Assembly (NCBI GenBank): GCA_021107945.1
Contig: JAIORV010000196.1
Location: 1-53,062 of the forward strand
DNA: 53,062 nt
Direction of reading: 5' to 3'
Source of the DNA: Vulcanimicrobiota bacterium
GTDB taxonomy: Bacteria; Vulcanimicrobiota; JAJTBE01
The translations under genes and the position numbers were made by a program. How positions within the stretch are numbered: the first letter of the stretch is position 1; every line of letters starts with the position of its first letter. The notes below the pieces were generated by a model. The model was not told where the DNA came from. It saw nothing but the letters and a program-made list of their open reading frames with translations, and searched no databases. Below, in pieces: positions 34,882 to 43,077 of this stretch.

Positions 34882-34904
34882 ATTATACTCCTGTATTACT
34901 CAGC

Positions 34905-35120
34905 GAAGAATCTCCTCGAAAACGATCGCTCTACTTGTCATCCTGAGCGGAATATGATCACCTTCCTTTAACAAACAAACCTTTCTCCAGAACGGGATTT
35001 ACTTATCTTCGATTTATTCCACAGCGAAGGATCTCTACTTGTCTCATCCCTTATAATAGTCATTCATATTGAGACTTGCTCCTTCTACATCATCGGGGAC
35101 GAGATTCTTCGCTTAAGATT
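34905..35120. repeat. Copy of the TCATCCTGAGCGG element between the two M16 genes
   Basis: Contains CAGCGAAGAATCTCC, GTCATCCTGAGCGGAATATG, AACGGGATTTACTTATC, ACAGCGAAGGATCTC and GAGATTCTTCGCTTA. It is rearranged relative to 16985-17232. It splits what is otherwise a two-gene operon. Confidence 0.65.
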
Positions 35121-35151
35121 GACAATTGCGTTAGTCCTGTTTGCGGTAAAA

Positions 35152-36597
35152 TCAATCCTCCTCTTCGTCTTCTTTCGGCGCGGGTTCCATAATATAAACC
35201 ACGTATTCTTGGCCGAAATACTTGTTTGCAACATTGATAACATCTTCTTTTGTAAGCTTATTTATCCTGTCAATATAGTCAACGCCATATTCCATATCAC
35301 CGAGAATTTCGTAAAAACCCAGGGCATCAGCTTTTCCATCGTTTGTTTCGAGTCCGTAAATATATGTCTTAACCAGTAGCTTCCTTGCCTGGTTCATTTC
35401 TTTTTCTGTGAATTTTCCTTGCTTGATATCGGATAATATGTCGCAAATGTGCGTTTTTAAGGAATCAATTTTATCACTGGGAACCTCAGATGAGAATACA
35501 ATCAACCCGGGATCTTTGGATGTCAGATAATTGGCTGCTATGCTATCGACAATCCGTTTCTTTCTGCAAATTTCGCGATTTAATATGCTGTTCTCTCCCT
35601 GTCCCAACATGAAAATCAGAAGGTCTGCCGCAAGCACATCGTCAAAATCCTTTATACCGGGGGACCGATATGCCATCGTGAAAATTGCCTTTTTCATAGG
35701 GTACTTCTTTTTATCAATCTTCTCTATTGTTTTCTCGAGGGGGATATTTGCATAATGATTGTCCCTGCTGCGTACACCTCCGGGCATATCCTTGAAAAAG
35801 CTTCTGATAAATTTTATATATTTTTCACGGTTGAAGTCCCCGACAATTACTATTACAAGGTTTTCCGGGGAATAGAATGTTTCCTTATAACGCAAAAAAT
35901 CTTCCCGCCGGAAGCCCTCGATACTCTCTTTTGTGCCTATAACAGAACGGTTGTAAGGATGCTCGGAAAATGCCATTGAATAAAGATTTTCCTGGATAAT
36001 AAACATGGGGCTTTCACGGGTCAGGTTATATTCTTCAATGATAACCTTTCTCTCCTGTTCGATGCATTCGGGCATGTAGCTGGCGTTTTTAATTGCGTCA
36101 CAATAGATTTCAAGAGCATTGAAGCCATATTGCGACGGAATGTTCACATAAAAACGTGTGTAATCTTTGGATGTTTCCGCGTTGAAAATGCCGCCCAGCA
36201 TCTCAATCTCTTTTTTCATCTGTATGCCCGTTCTTTTCTCGGTTCCCCTGTAGAACAGATGCTCGCAGAAATGCGAAATACCCGTGGTATGTTCGTTTTC
36301 GTTAATACTGCCGGTATTGACGAATATATTGATTGAAACAAGGGGAATATTAGTTTTCTCAAGTGTGATAACAGTCAATCCGTTATCCAAAATCTCTCGT
36401 TGCACACCTTTGAAATGTCTGTTTGTTTTTTTTGCGGCGAAAGCCTGTTTTTCATATAGAGGAGAAATATGGAAACAATTGACAAGGAGAAACAATATTA
36501 TCAAGATACAGATTCTTAGCTTAATGCCCGATAAATCCGATTTAAACGTTTTGTAAATATTGCTTTTGTTTATATCAGGAAAACGCTCTTTTTTCAT
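35152..36597 (-). CDS. M16-family zinc peptidase, catalytic subunit
   Basis: 481 residues from the ATG at 36597, which has AAAGGTGA 5 bases ahead; a GTG three codons earlier lies inside that ribosome site. A membrane/signal segment lies at about 26-56. The zinc motif is HFCEH (His109, Glu112, His113) in THTTGISHFCEHLF-like context, with a further Glu expected in the EQERKVIIEEYNL helix. It follows the pitrilysin/processing-peptidase fold with C-terminal GLIVFSSEVPSDK. It is the first gene of a pair with the zinc-less 33430 gene. Likely a periplasmic or membrane-bound peptidase. Confidence 0.9.
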   Translation of the reverse strand: MKKERFPDINKSNIYKTFKSDLSGIKLRICILIILFLLVNCFHISPLYEKQAFAAKKTNRHFKGVQREILDNGLTVITLEKTNIPLVSINIFVNTGSINENEHTTGISHFCEHLFYRGTEKRTGIQMKKEIEMLGGIFNAETSKDYTRFYVNIPSQYGFNALEIYCDAIKNASYMPECIEQERKVIIEEYNLTRESPMFIIQENLYSMAFSEHPYNRSVIGTKESIEGFRREDFLRYKETFYSPENLVIVIVGDFNREKYIKFIRSFFKDMPGGVRSRDNHYANIPLEKTIEKIDKKKYPMKKAIFTMAYRSPGIKDFDDVLAADLLIFMLGQGENSILNREICRKKRIVDSIAANYLTSKDPGLIVFSSEVPSDKIDSLKTHICDILSDIKQGKFTEKEMNQARKLLVKTYIYGLETNDGKADALGFYEILGDMEYGVDYIDRINKLTKEDVINVANKYFGQEYVVYIMEPAPKEDEEED

Positions 36598-36621
36598 AAG
36601 TTTCACCTTTCGTTAAGGAAT

Positions 36622-36649
36622 GTAATAATTATATTGACGCTTCTGTCAA
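36622..36649 (-). promoter_or_regulatory. Promoter of the M16 peptidase pair
   Basis: Minus strand: TTGACA (36649-36644), a 16-bp spacer, then TATTAC (36627-36622). It lies about 25 bases before the ATG, leaving a short leader with the AAAGGTGA site. Confidence 0.5.
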
Positions 36650-36754
36650 GAAAATATTTCCCTGACTATATAATAAAATATCACAAAAAGAAATAATTTG
36701 CCATATATTACATATTTTATTTGGGGAAATAATAAAAAAAAACAGGGACAGTCT

Positions 36755-36825
36755 CCGGTTGTCCTCTGCGTACTCCGCGCCTGCACTGAACTTGTTTCAG
36801 TGATCTCTGCGTTGAAAAAAAACTT
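36755..36825. repeat. CTCTGCG-type repeat with CACTGAAACAAGTTCAGTG hairpin
   Basis: CCTCTGCGTACTCCGCGCC and GTGATCTCTGCGTTG flank a 7-bp stem-loop at 36782-36800. The same composite occurs inverted at 24098-24145. It sits just after the stop of the outer-membrane barrel gene. Confidence 0.65.
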
Positions 36826-36831
36826 GCTCAC

Positions 36832-38052
36832 CTAAAAATAATACTTTATATCTCCAAGATAGGTCGTCGGGTATCCTTCATATTCACTCCCCGGTTTTGC
36901 GTTATAAAACACCCCGCCGATAGAAATTTCAACGTTCTCCGCATAATTCCAGTTGATTCTCGGGGAGAATGCGGTTGATCCGCCGTCTATGTCCCGCGAT
37001 ACAAAGCCGTTAAACTTGATCAGCGGGGTTACGTCATATACAGCGCTGAGTCCGACGAACTGCTTTCGGCGGGTTCGAATTAAGCCTGGGTTTGGCTCGA
37101 ATGGATCTATCGGTGAGCCTGTAGCGCCACCGTTATTGAGATATTCAAGTGTCAGGGTGAGTTTTTTAAAGGAATAATCACCGCCGACTGACCAGAGGTA
37201 ATAAGCGTCTTTGAAATCAGGCTTGATTCGTGCGGCCTCGCCTCGAAATCCTCCATTTCCAATATATCCATCAAATGTGAAGCCTGCGACATTGTTTTCC
37301 CGGATTTTCCCACCGATAACCCCAATGTCATATTCGCCAAGGGTAAAATGATATTTGCCCGCCCCCATATTGTATCCCGGTAAGCGTGATTGTGAATATA
37401 GCCCCTCGATATTACCTGCGCCCAGCGGCATGCTCATGTGAATAGCATCGATCCCTAGTCTCTCGCCGGGTTCAATCTGTAATGGGGTCTCCGGGTTAAA
37501 CATGTCCGTGGGTCTCCAGAATCTCATCACGCCCCAGGCGACCCTCTGTTTTCCCAGGGTGAATTGGGCGAATTTGGCATCGTAATACAGGTAGGCGCGG
37601 TACAGGGAATGCCTGATGTATGTGGACGAGTTGAGATATTTGCCCGATGTCAGGTCCCAGTATGAGTAAACCTGATCGTTTTTAAGTTGACTCCACATGG
37701 GGGTGGATACTATGTTACCGGTAATTCCCTCCATGTCATAAATAAGCCTGAGTTTAAGATTCTCTTTGTAGAATGCGTCGGTCTGAAGACGCAGTCTGTT
37801 AACATTCTGCGTGTATCCGGTATCTGTTGTGTTATCGTCAATAAACACCCATAATGTTTTGAGATATCCCTTCAGTTTGACTTTGAAATTTTTTGTTTTA
37901 TAAATCTCTTTGGCGTGAGAGTTGTTGAAGCATGATATAAATAGGAAGAAAATGAAAAAGAAGAGGAGAAGTCCTCTCCCTGGTGATTGTATATATTTGT
38001 TTTTTTGTTTTGTTTCTTTGATAGTCCCTTCTCCGAATTCTGATAACGACAA
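36832..38052 (-). CDS. Outer-membrane beta-barrel, porin-like (DUF1302/carbohydrate-porin-like)
   Basis: About 406 residues. The signal peptide is hydrophobic (LLLFFFIFFLFISCF) with a likely cut after NSHA. Alternating amphipathic strands then run to the C-terminal YLGDIKYYF, whose final Phe is the signal for outer-membrane insertion by BamA. The motif LGKQRVAWGVMRFWRPTDMF is characteristic of large porin-like barrels. It probably lets solutes through the outer membrane, and it shows that the cell is diderm. The start is unsure: the TTG at 38052 lies at the border of a dispersed hairpin repeat and has no ribosome site, while GGAGAAGGGA a few codons inside could serve a later non-ATG start. 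Confidence 0.78.
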   Translation of the reverse strand: MSLSEFGEGTIKETKQKNKYIQSPGRGLLLFFFIFFLFISCFNNSHAKEIYKTKNFKVKLKGYLKTLWVFIDDNTTDTGYTQNVNRLRLQTDAFYKENLKLRLIYDMEGITGNIVSTPMWSQLKNDQVYSYWDLTSGKYLNSSTYIRHSLYRAYLYYDAKFAQFTLGKQRVAWGVMRFWRPTDMFNPETPLQIEPGERLGIDAIHMSMPLGAGNIEGLYSQSRLPGYNMGAGKYHFTLGEYDIGVIGGKIRENNVAGFTFDGYIGNGGFRGEAARIKPDFKDAYYLWSVGGDYSFKKLTLTLEYLNNGGATGSPIDPFEPNPGLIRTRRKQFVGLSAVYDVTPLIKFNGFVSRDIDGGSTAFSPRINWNYAENVEISIGGVFYNAKPGSEYEGYPTTYLGDIKYYF

Positions 38053-38205
38053 CCGGTAGCGGAAACCTTCAGGTTTCCTGGATTCCGGGGCTAATCCCCC
38101 CGGGAGGTTTAAAAACCTCCGCTACCGGTAGCGGAAACCTTCAGGTTTCCTGGATGCCTGGGAAAATCTCCCGGGAAGTTTAAAAACCTCCGTCATACGG
38201 GAAAC
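38053..38205. repeat. Double copy of a GGTAGCGG hairpin repeat
   Basis: Two consecutive units: GGTAGCGGAAACCTTCAGGTTTCC, then a CCCGGGAGGTTT or CCGGGAAGTTT part, then AAAAACCTCCG. Stems include GAAACC-TTCA-GGTTTC and GGAGGTTT-TTAAACCTCC. A related unit is at 42835-42922. The first unit abuts the barrel gene start. Confidence 0.75.
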
Positions 38206-38457
38206 GAGAAACGAGAGGCGGGAAACGGGATCCGTTCTTCGCCCTCAGTTATCATTCATTCTCTTCGTGACCTCCGTGGCTTCGTGGTGAAAAAACATCC
38301 GTATTTTATTCCCTTTTCGATCCCTTTGTGCTCTTTGCTTCTTTGCGGTAAATAAAACAGATCCTTCATCCGCCATTCGTTATCGGGACGAGGACGTCCC
38401 TCCTACAGTTCCGCCTCCCACCTCTCGCCTCCCACCTCCCGCTTCTCGTCTCTCACT
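38206..38457. repeat. Mixed low-complexity and dispersed repeats
   Basis: Contains GGGAAACGAGAAACGAGAGG, CTTCGTGACCTCCGTGGCTT (38260-38290), TTTGTGCTCTTTGCTTCTTTG (38328-38350), the CGGGACGAGGACGTCCCTCC hairpin (38385-38405) and a CCTCCCACCTCTCGCC run that reaches the stop codon of the 38458 gene. No gene seen. Confidence 0.7.
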
Positions 38458-40440
38458 TCACACTTCGCGTAATAACTCAATTGAATTAATTGCTTTTCGT
38501 AATTCGATTTCTTTTGCTTTCTTCTTTTCTTTTAACTCCTTGATGTTCCGACGAAGATGCCTGAGGCGATCCTCCTCCCTGGACATTTCTCCCACATAAC
38601 GTTCTCTCAATTTCTTCTCATCGGATGATTCTCCCAGTGCCTTCAGGTTCTCACGGAGTCTCTTTTGATCCTCGTGGATTACACGCACTTCCTCTTCATT
38701 CTCCTTGATATCACGTTTAAGATCTGAAATTTGGGCGGAAAACTTTAAAAGTTCATCCAATTTGTTCCTTGTGGCACGGTCAACATATCCGTTAGTTGCC
38801 CAATAGCTTACCAGATCGGGTCTGAGATTTTGCAGGCTATAGCATTCATACTGCATATGCTTCTCTTTTACCGTGAAGCTCATACTCTTTTTTGCCGGGA
38901 CGTCAAACCTGAAACGATAGAAGTTTTCAGTTGTTTCGAATGGCTCCTTTGTGTCGATAAGATCCCATCCGTGGTTGAAACGATGTTCCAGGAAAAGGTC
39001 AATCTTTTTATCTTTCTTATTCTTGATCTTGTATTTCTTCTTTTCCACCTGGAAATAATCCAGGTACATATACCCGGAGTCAATCCTTGCCCTATGGATA
39101 TTATGCTTCTCACTCTCATTGTCCGATGTTACAACACAACCCAACTCCACCGAGTAAGGCACAATCCTCTCCTCCTCAGGCTTCATTGTCTCAAGCATAG
39201 CCTCTCCCACGTATGTCTCATCTTCCATAACGGTAACGGGTCCACCTTCCAGGGTTAAGCCTGTTGTATTCTTGATAAACATTGCCGACATGGGATTCTT
39301 CTCCCTGACTTCCCGATTATATACGGCAACTTTGTCTGCATCAAATGTGGTCTGCAATATCGGCACCAGTGCGGACTGATTGCGTTTTACCGTGACCGGA
39401 TTTTCGATTGAATACTGGAATAGATCGCCCACTTCAACTGTCCTTGTCTGAACGGGCATAGATGCAGTTCTTGCCTGCGCCCTGGACCTGGAAAGGGGCG
39501 CCATCTTCATTCGTACTTCGCCTTGCATCGGGGGCGGAGCTGCGGGCCTGCTCAGTAAAGCCGTGCCTGGAGCTTCCATTTCCGCTTCTCCAAAGTCGTC
39601 GTCTTCACATAGCATTCCTTCTTCGAGGATGGGAGGAGCATAAGCTTCCTCCTCTTTGACCTCAACAACGGGTCGTTTCTTGTAACGGGGCGAATACAGG
39701 TCGTGAATAAACGATATGGGAAGACCTGCAACAAGAGTAAGGGACACGTTTTTCCAATCCTCATCCTGTGTGTTGTCAACAAGTGCCCAACCCTGGATGG
39801 TAGGTTTTTCCTCTTCCAATAGAATCCGGTATGACGCCTTCCATACAGGAGTTTCCACGACATATGTCGCGAGCAATGTTCGTTTGCCCTCTCCTTTTGC
39901 GTATATGGTAAGCTTCTTTGCGTCCTTTTTCTTTGCCGATATGAGGACTTCCAGCAGATGGTTCAAATCTGATTTAAGATTTTCATCCAGGAATGTTATG
40001 CTTTTTAATTCAAGAATATCGTAAGTTCTCAGGGATTCACCATCCACCAGAATTGTTATAAGATATGTTGTCAGGGTCATATCATGTAATCTTTTGTTAA
40101 TCGCCTGGATTCCGGTGACAATACCGGTGATATCGTCGGATCCCACAACTACGCGAACATTGGCGCCCTTGACCTGGGATAGTAGTCCTGTTAAGGCATT
40201 CTGTTCGGGGAGGCGAATGGCGATATCCTCAAGTTGTTTCTCGACAGGCTTTGTCGATTCGTAACTTATGCTGGATATCAGCCCTCCCGACAGATCCAGA
40301 ACCGTGAGGGATTTGAGCACGTCATTCATCTCGTTTGATTTGAATTGAAGCTCAATTGTCGCGTCGTTTTCAACATCCCCTTCTCTCTCGAAATATCCGA
40401 CGCCATGCTTGTAAAGCAAAACTTTTTTAATGGGAAGCAT
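38458..40440 (-). CDS. DUF4139-type protein with C-terminal coiled coil
   Basis: 660 residues. The opening LPIKKVLLYKHGVGYFEREG and the later LEHRFNHGWDLIDTKEPFET with VPAKKSMSFTVKEKH are typical of DUF4139 proteins, sometimes labelled mucoidy inhibitor MuiA-like. In the middle is ETPVWKASYRILLEEEKPTI, then a Pro/Ala/Met-rich linker (about 290-340; RPAAPPPMQG). Residues about 580-660 form a coiled coil. No signal peptide is visible, although many relatives are exported. Function unknown. A very strong AGGAGGTG ribosome site precedes the ATG. Confidence 0.82.
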   Translation of the reverse strand: MLPIKKVLLYKHGVGYFEREGDVENDATIELQFKSNEMNDVLKSLTVLDLSGGLISSISYESTKPVEKQLEDIAIRLPEQNALTGLLSQVKGANVRVVVGSDDITGIVTGIQAINKRLHDMTLTTYLITILVDGESLRTYDILELKSITFLDENLKSDLNHLLEVLISAKKKDAKKLTIYAKGEGKRTLLATYVVETPVWKASYRILLEEEKPTIQGWALVDNTQDEDWKNVSLTLVAGLPISFIHDLYSPRYKKRPVVEVKEEEAYAPPILEEGMLCEDDDFGEAEMEAPGTALLSRPAAPPPMQGEVRMKMAPLSRSRAQARTASMPVQTRTVEVGDLFQYSIENPVTVKRNQSALVPILQTTFDADKVAVYNREVREKNPMSAMFIKNTTGLTLEGGPVTVMEDETYVGEAMLETMKPEEERIVPYSVELGCVVTSDNESEKHNIHRARIDSGYMYLDYFQVEKKKYKIKNKKDKKIDLFLEHRFNHGWDLIDTKEPFETTENFYRFRFDVPAKKSMSFTVKEKHMQYECYSLQNLRPDLVSYWATNGYVDRATRNKLDELLKFSAQISDLKRDIKENEEEVRVIHEDQKRLRENLKALGESSDEKKLRERYVGEMSREEDRLRHLRRNIKELKEKKKAKEIELRKAINSIELLREV

Positions 40441-40949
40441 GTAAGCACCTCCTGAATTTTTATAAGATTCATCGTAAAAAAAATATATAACTCCTGCAAA
40501 AACTTTTTCCTATATATCTTAAAAATCCTTTACTTCTTAGATTTCGCATACCTGATATCTTTTAATTAAATCACTCAATTTGTCAAAAATGCGATTGAGA
40601 AATATTCTTTAATAGCCTTATAGCCATATTTCACAATATTTATAAACTTTTCGAGTTTTTAAGACAACACCCGATTTTAATCGGGTGGTTAGAAGCCTAT
40701 AAAATCTACCTCCCACCTCAACTTAACCGTTTCAACGGTTTTTTAATGATATAAACCACTGAAGTGGTTAGGACGCTGTAGTGGTGGGGTTTACACTCAA
40801 TTCACCACAATAAATTGTGGTGCTGTCCTAAACCCCTTATAACGCCTGTTATCACCTGAAAAACACCTGTTATCACCTTAAAGTACTTGAAATAAATTCT
40901 ATTACTTCTCAAGAAATTCACATGTGCGAAATGTGAGTACTTTACTTTA
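40441..40949. repeat. Long gap holding an array of four different perfect hairpins
   Basis: Hairpins: ACCCGATT-TT-AATCGGGT (40669-40686), AACCGTT-TC-AACGGTT (40725-40740), AACCACT-GA-AGTGGTT (40754-40769) and CACCACAAT-AA-ATTGTGGTG (40803-40822). They share design (7-9-bp stem, 2-base loop, AACC start) but differ in stem sequence. About 40750-40935 recurs inverted at 11925-12066. It resembles REP arrays mobilised by TnpA-REP transposases; no such gene is in the window. The first 200 bases are AT-rich leader of the DUF4139 gene. Confidence 0.75.
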
Positions 40950-40977
40950 TTGAGTTATTTATCCAATCCCATAGAAT
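40950..40977 (+). promoter_or_regulatory. Promoter of the second kinase-pseudopilin gene
   Basis: TTGAGT (40950-40955), a 16-bp spacer, TAGAAT (40972-40977), about 60 bases ahead of the coding start. Confidence 0.45.
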
Positions 40978-41037
40978 ATTTCACCCCACTTTTGCTACAA
41001 ATTATTATGAGATATTAATCCCGGGAGGATGAGGGAA

Positions 41038-42468
41038 TTGAGCGGGGAAATTCTGGCAGACAGATACATTATCGGCAAAATAGTGGGCGAGGGCTCTTAC
41101 AGTATTGTTTTTAAGGGATGGGATAAGGAAAAAAAGCGAATTGTCGCTGTAAAAGAATTGAAGAGATCGGGCATGACTTCGGGAGAAATAAAGGAGTCCC
41201 GGGATCTCTTCTTTCGGGAGATTAATATTCTCAAGAGTCTCAATCATCCTTCCTTTCCGAAAGTATATGATTTCCTGTGTTACGATGAAAGATATTACCT
41301 TGTGATGGAATGGGTGAACGGTGAAGACCTCTTGAGCCTTCTTAAAAGGAAATTCTGGATCCCGGAGGACATCGCAATCGGATATATGAAGCAGATCCTG
41401 AAAGCCCTGATTTACCTGCAGGACGAGAAAAGAAATATCATATACAAGGATCTGAAACCATCCAATATCATCCTGACAGGCACGGGGCAATTAAAGATAA
41501 TAGATTTCGGAGCGGCACGGTTTTACTCACCCGGCAAGAAAAAAGACACCCACGCCCTTGGCACGCCGGGGTATGCGTCACCGGAAGCATACACGGGAAG
41601 GCAGACCGATTTTTCCGCCGATATGTATTCCCTGGGGGCGACATTTTACCACCTTGTTACAGGAATGGAGCCTGTCTGTTTTAAGTTCAAATTTCCATCG
41701 CCTAAAAAGTTTAACGGGAATCTGAGCGACGGTTTCTCAAAATTCCTCATCGAATGCCTGAAGCTCGGGGATAAAAGAATACCCGACGCAAAAAGCGCAA
41801 GCGACAGGCTTTCCGGAATAATGGGAATTGATTACTTGCCTGGCGACAAAAAAGCAGATAAAAACAAGAATCTTGAAAGATTATTTGTGTTTTCCTGTGG
41901 AATTATTGCCTTCTTCGTTCTGACATCGGTTATATTCTCTTCAGGATTTTTTTATAACTTACTCAATAACTTATCTCCCTTCCTTCAAGAGTTCGCAGCC
42001 TTAATCCTGGGTATGTTTTTTTCCGTTTGTGTTTTATATGGAGCAATAGGAATACTCATTAAAAGATTACCAAAAGGGTTTGACTGGAGTTCTTTGCGTA
42101 TAATATTTATATGTTTTTGCGTTTGCAGTTTTATTGTCCCATACTTTAGTCGTGCAAGAGCCCCATATCCCGGAAGCACTTCTATTCAATGTCAGCAAAA
42201 TTGTAAGAATATTGCACACGCTCTTGATATATATGCACGGGAGAACAACGGACATTATCCTGAGAACCTCGGACAATTGACACCAAAATATATCAGGGCG
42301 ATACCCACATGTACAACCGCAAAGAAGGAAACATACACATCATCATACCATACAAACCGGGAACGCACTTCATTCACATTTTACTGCAATGGGGAGAATC
42401 ACAGGAATGTCGGAGTCGAGGGAAATTTTCCTAAATTTGACTCGTATAAAGGGATTTTATGCAGATAA
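41038..42468 (+). CDS. Membrane Ser/Thr kinase with three membrane helices and C-terminal pseudopilin-like domain
   Basis: 476 residues from TTG 41038, which has GGGAGG 9 bases ahead; the ATG at 41029 touches that site and is less likely. Numbering below is from the ATG. The kinase domain (about 13-265) has VGEGSYSIVFKG, Lys42, YKD at 139-141 and an intact DFG at 159-161. Helices lie at about 287-307, 321-345 and 356-373. The last runs into FIVPYFSRARAPY, as a pseudopilin N-helix would. The head follows: CQQNCKNIAHALDIYAREN, GHYPENLGQLTPKYI, IPTC, FYCNGENHRN. The YP-LTPxYI-IPTC order is shared with the kinase at 27491. Likely an envelope sensor tied to pilus-like subunits; the role is inferred. 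Confidence 0.87.
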   Translation: MSGEILADRYIIGKIVGEGSYSIVFKGWDKEKKRIVAVKELKRSGMTSGEIKESRDLFFREINILKSLNHPSFPKVYDFLCYDERYYLVMEWVNGEDLLSLLKRKFWIPEDIAIGYMKQILKALIYLQDEKRNIIYKDLKPSNIILTGTGQLKIIDFGAARFYSPGKKKDTHALGTPGYASPEAYTGRQTDFSADMYSLGATFYHLVTGMEPVCFKFKFPSPKKFNGNLSDGFSKFLIECLKLGDKRIPDAKSASDRLSGIMGIDYLPGDKKADKNKNLERLFVFSCGIIAFFVLTSVIFSSGFFYNLLNNLSPFLQEFAALILGMFFSVCVLYGAIGILIKRLPKGFDWSSLRIIFICFCVCSFIVPYFSRARAPYPGSTSIQCQQNCKNIAHALDIYARENNGHYPENLGQLTPKYIRAIPTCTTAKKETYTSSYHTNRERTSFTFYCNGENHRNVGVEGNFPKFDSYKGILCR

Positions 42469-43077
42469 ATATTGCAGGGGATGGTCTGACATTTGGCTTG
42501 AGGGTGTCGAAAAAGGTGTTTTTGAAATGCAGAGATCTCAGATTTCGCAGAGAATAACCAGATTAAAAACATTGATATCTCAAAAATGGAGGCGGGAAGT
42601 GGGAATCGGGAAACGGGAAATGTGAAAGGAAGTTGGAAATTGGACCCTGCAACCAACCTTCAACTTCCCTCCGTGTTCTCCGTGCCTTTGTGGTAAATTT
42701 CAACATTACTTATACCGTACTCATACAGTTTTCAAGGGGCTTTATCGACGGCATTACTTCCCACTTCTGTCTTCCGACCTCCAACCTCCTTTTTTCCTTA
42801 TCGGGAAGACGCTGAAGCGTCTAAAGGTTTGTGTGAGAGACGCGGGGAGTGGGATTACTCCTATCCCCCCGGATAAATCCGGGGGTTAATCTCATGGGAG
42901 GTTTAAAAACCTCCGCTACCATTTTGGAAGTGTGAAGCGGGAAGCGGGAAGCGTGAGGTGGGAATCGGGAAACGGGAAATGTGAAAGGAAGTTGGAAATT
43001 GGACCCTGCAACCAACCTTCAACTTCCCTCCGTGCCTTCGTGGTTAATTCCAACCTTACTCATACCTCCGGCTTCAG
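42469..43077. repeat. Repeat-filled gap with a 75-bp exact direct repeat
   Basis: 42525-42565 is CTCTGCG-type. 42601-42675 and 42960-43034 are 75 identical bases (starting GGGAATCGGGAAACGGGAAA). Between them, 42835-42922 has an AGACGCTGAAGCGTCT hairpin, CCCCCGGATAAATCCGGGGG and GGAGGTTTAAAAACCTCCG, and 42930-42960 is a GGGAAGC run. No gene seen. Confidence 0.8.

Noticed and set aside
40660-40935. CRISPR array
   Set aside because: The hairpins differ in sequence and spacing, there are no equal-length spacers, and no cas genes are present.
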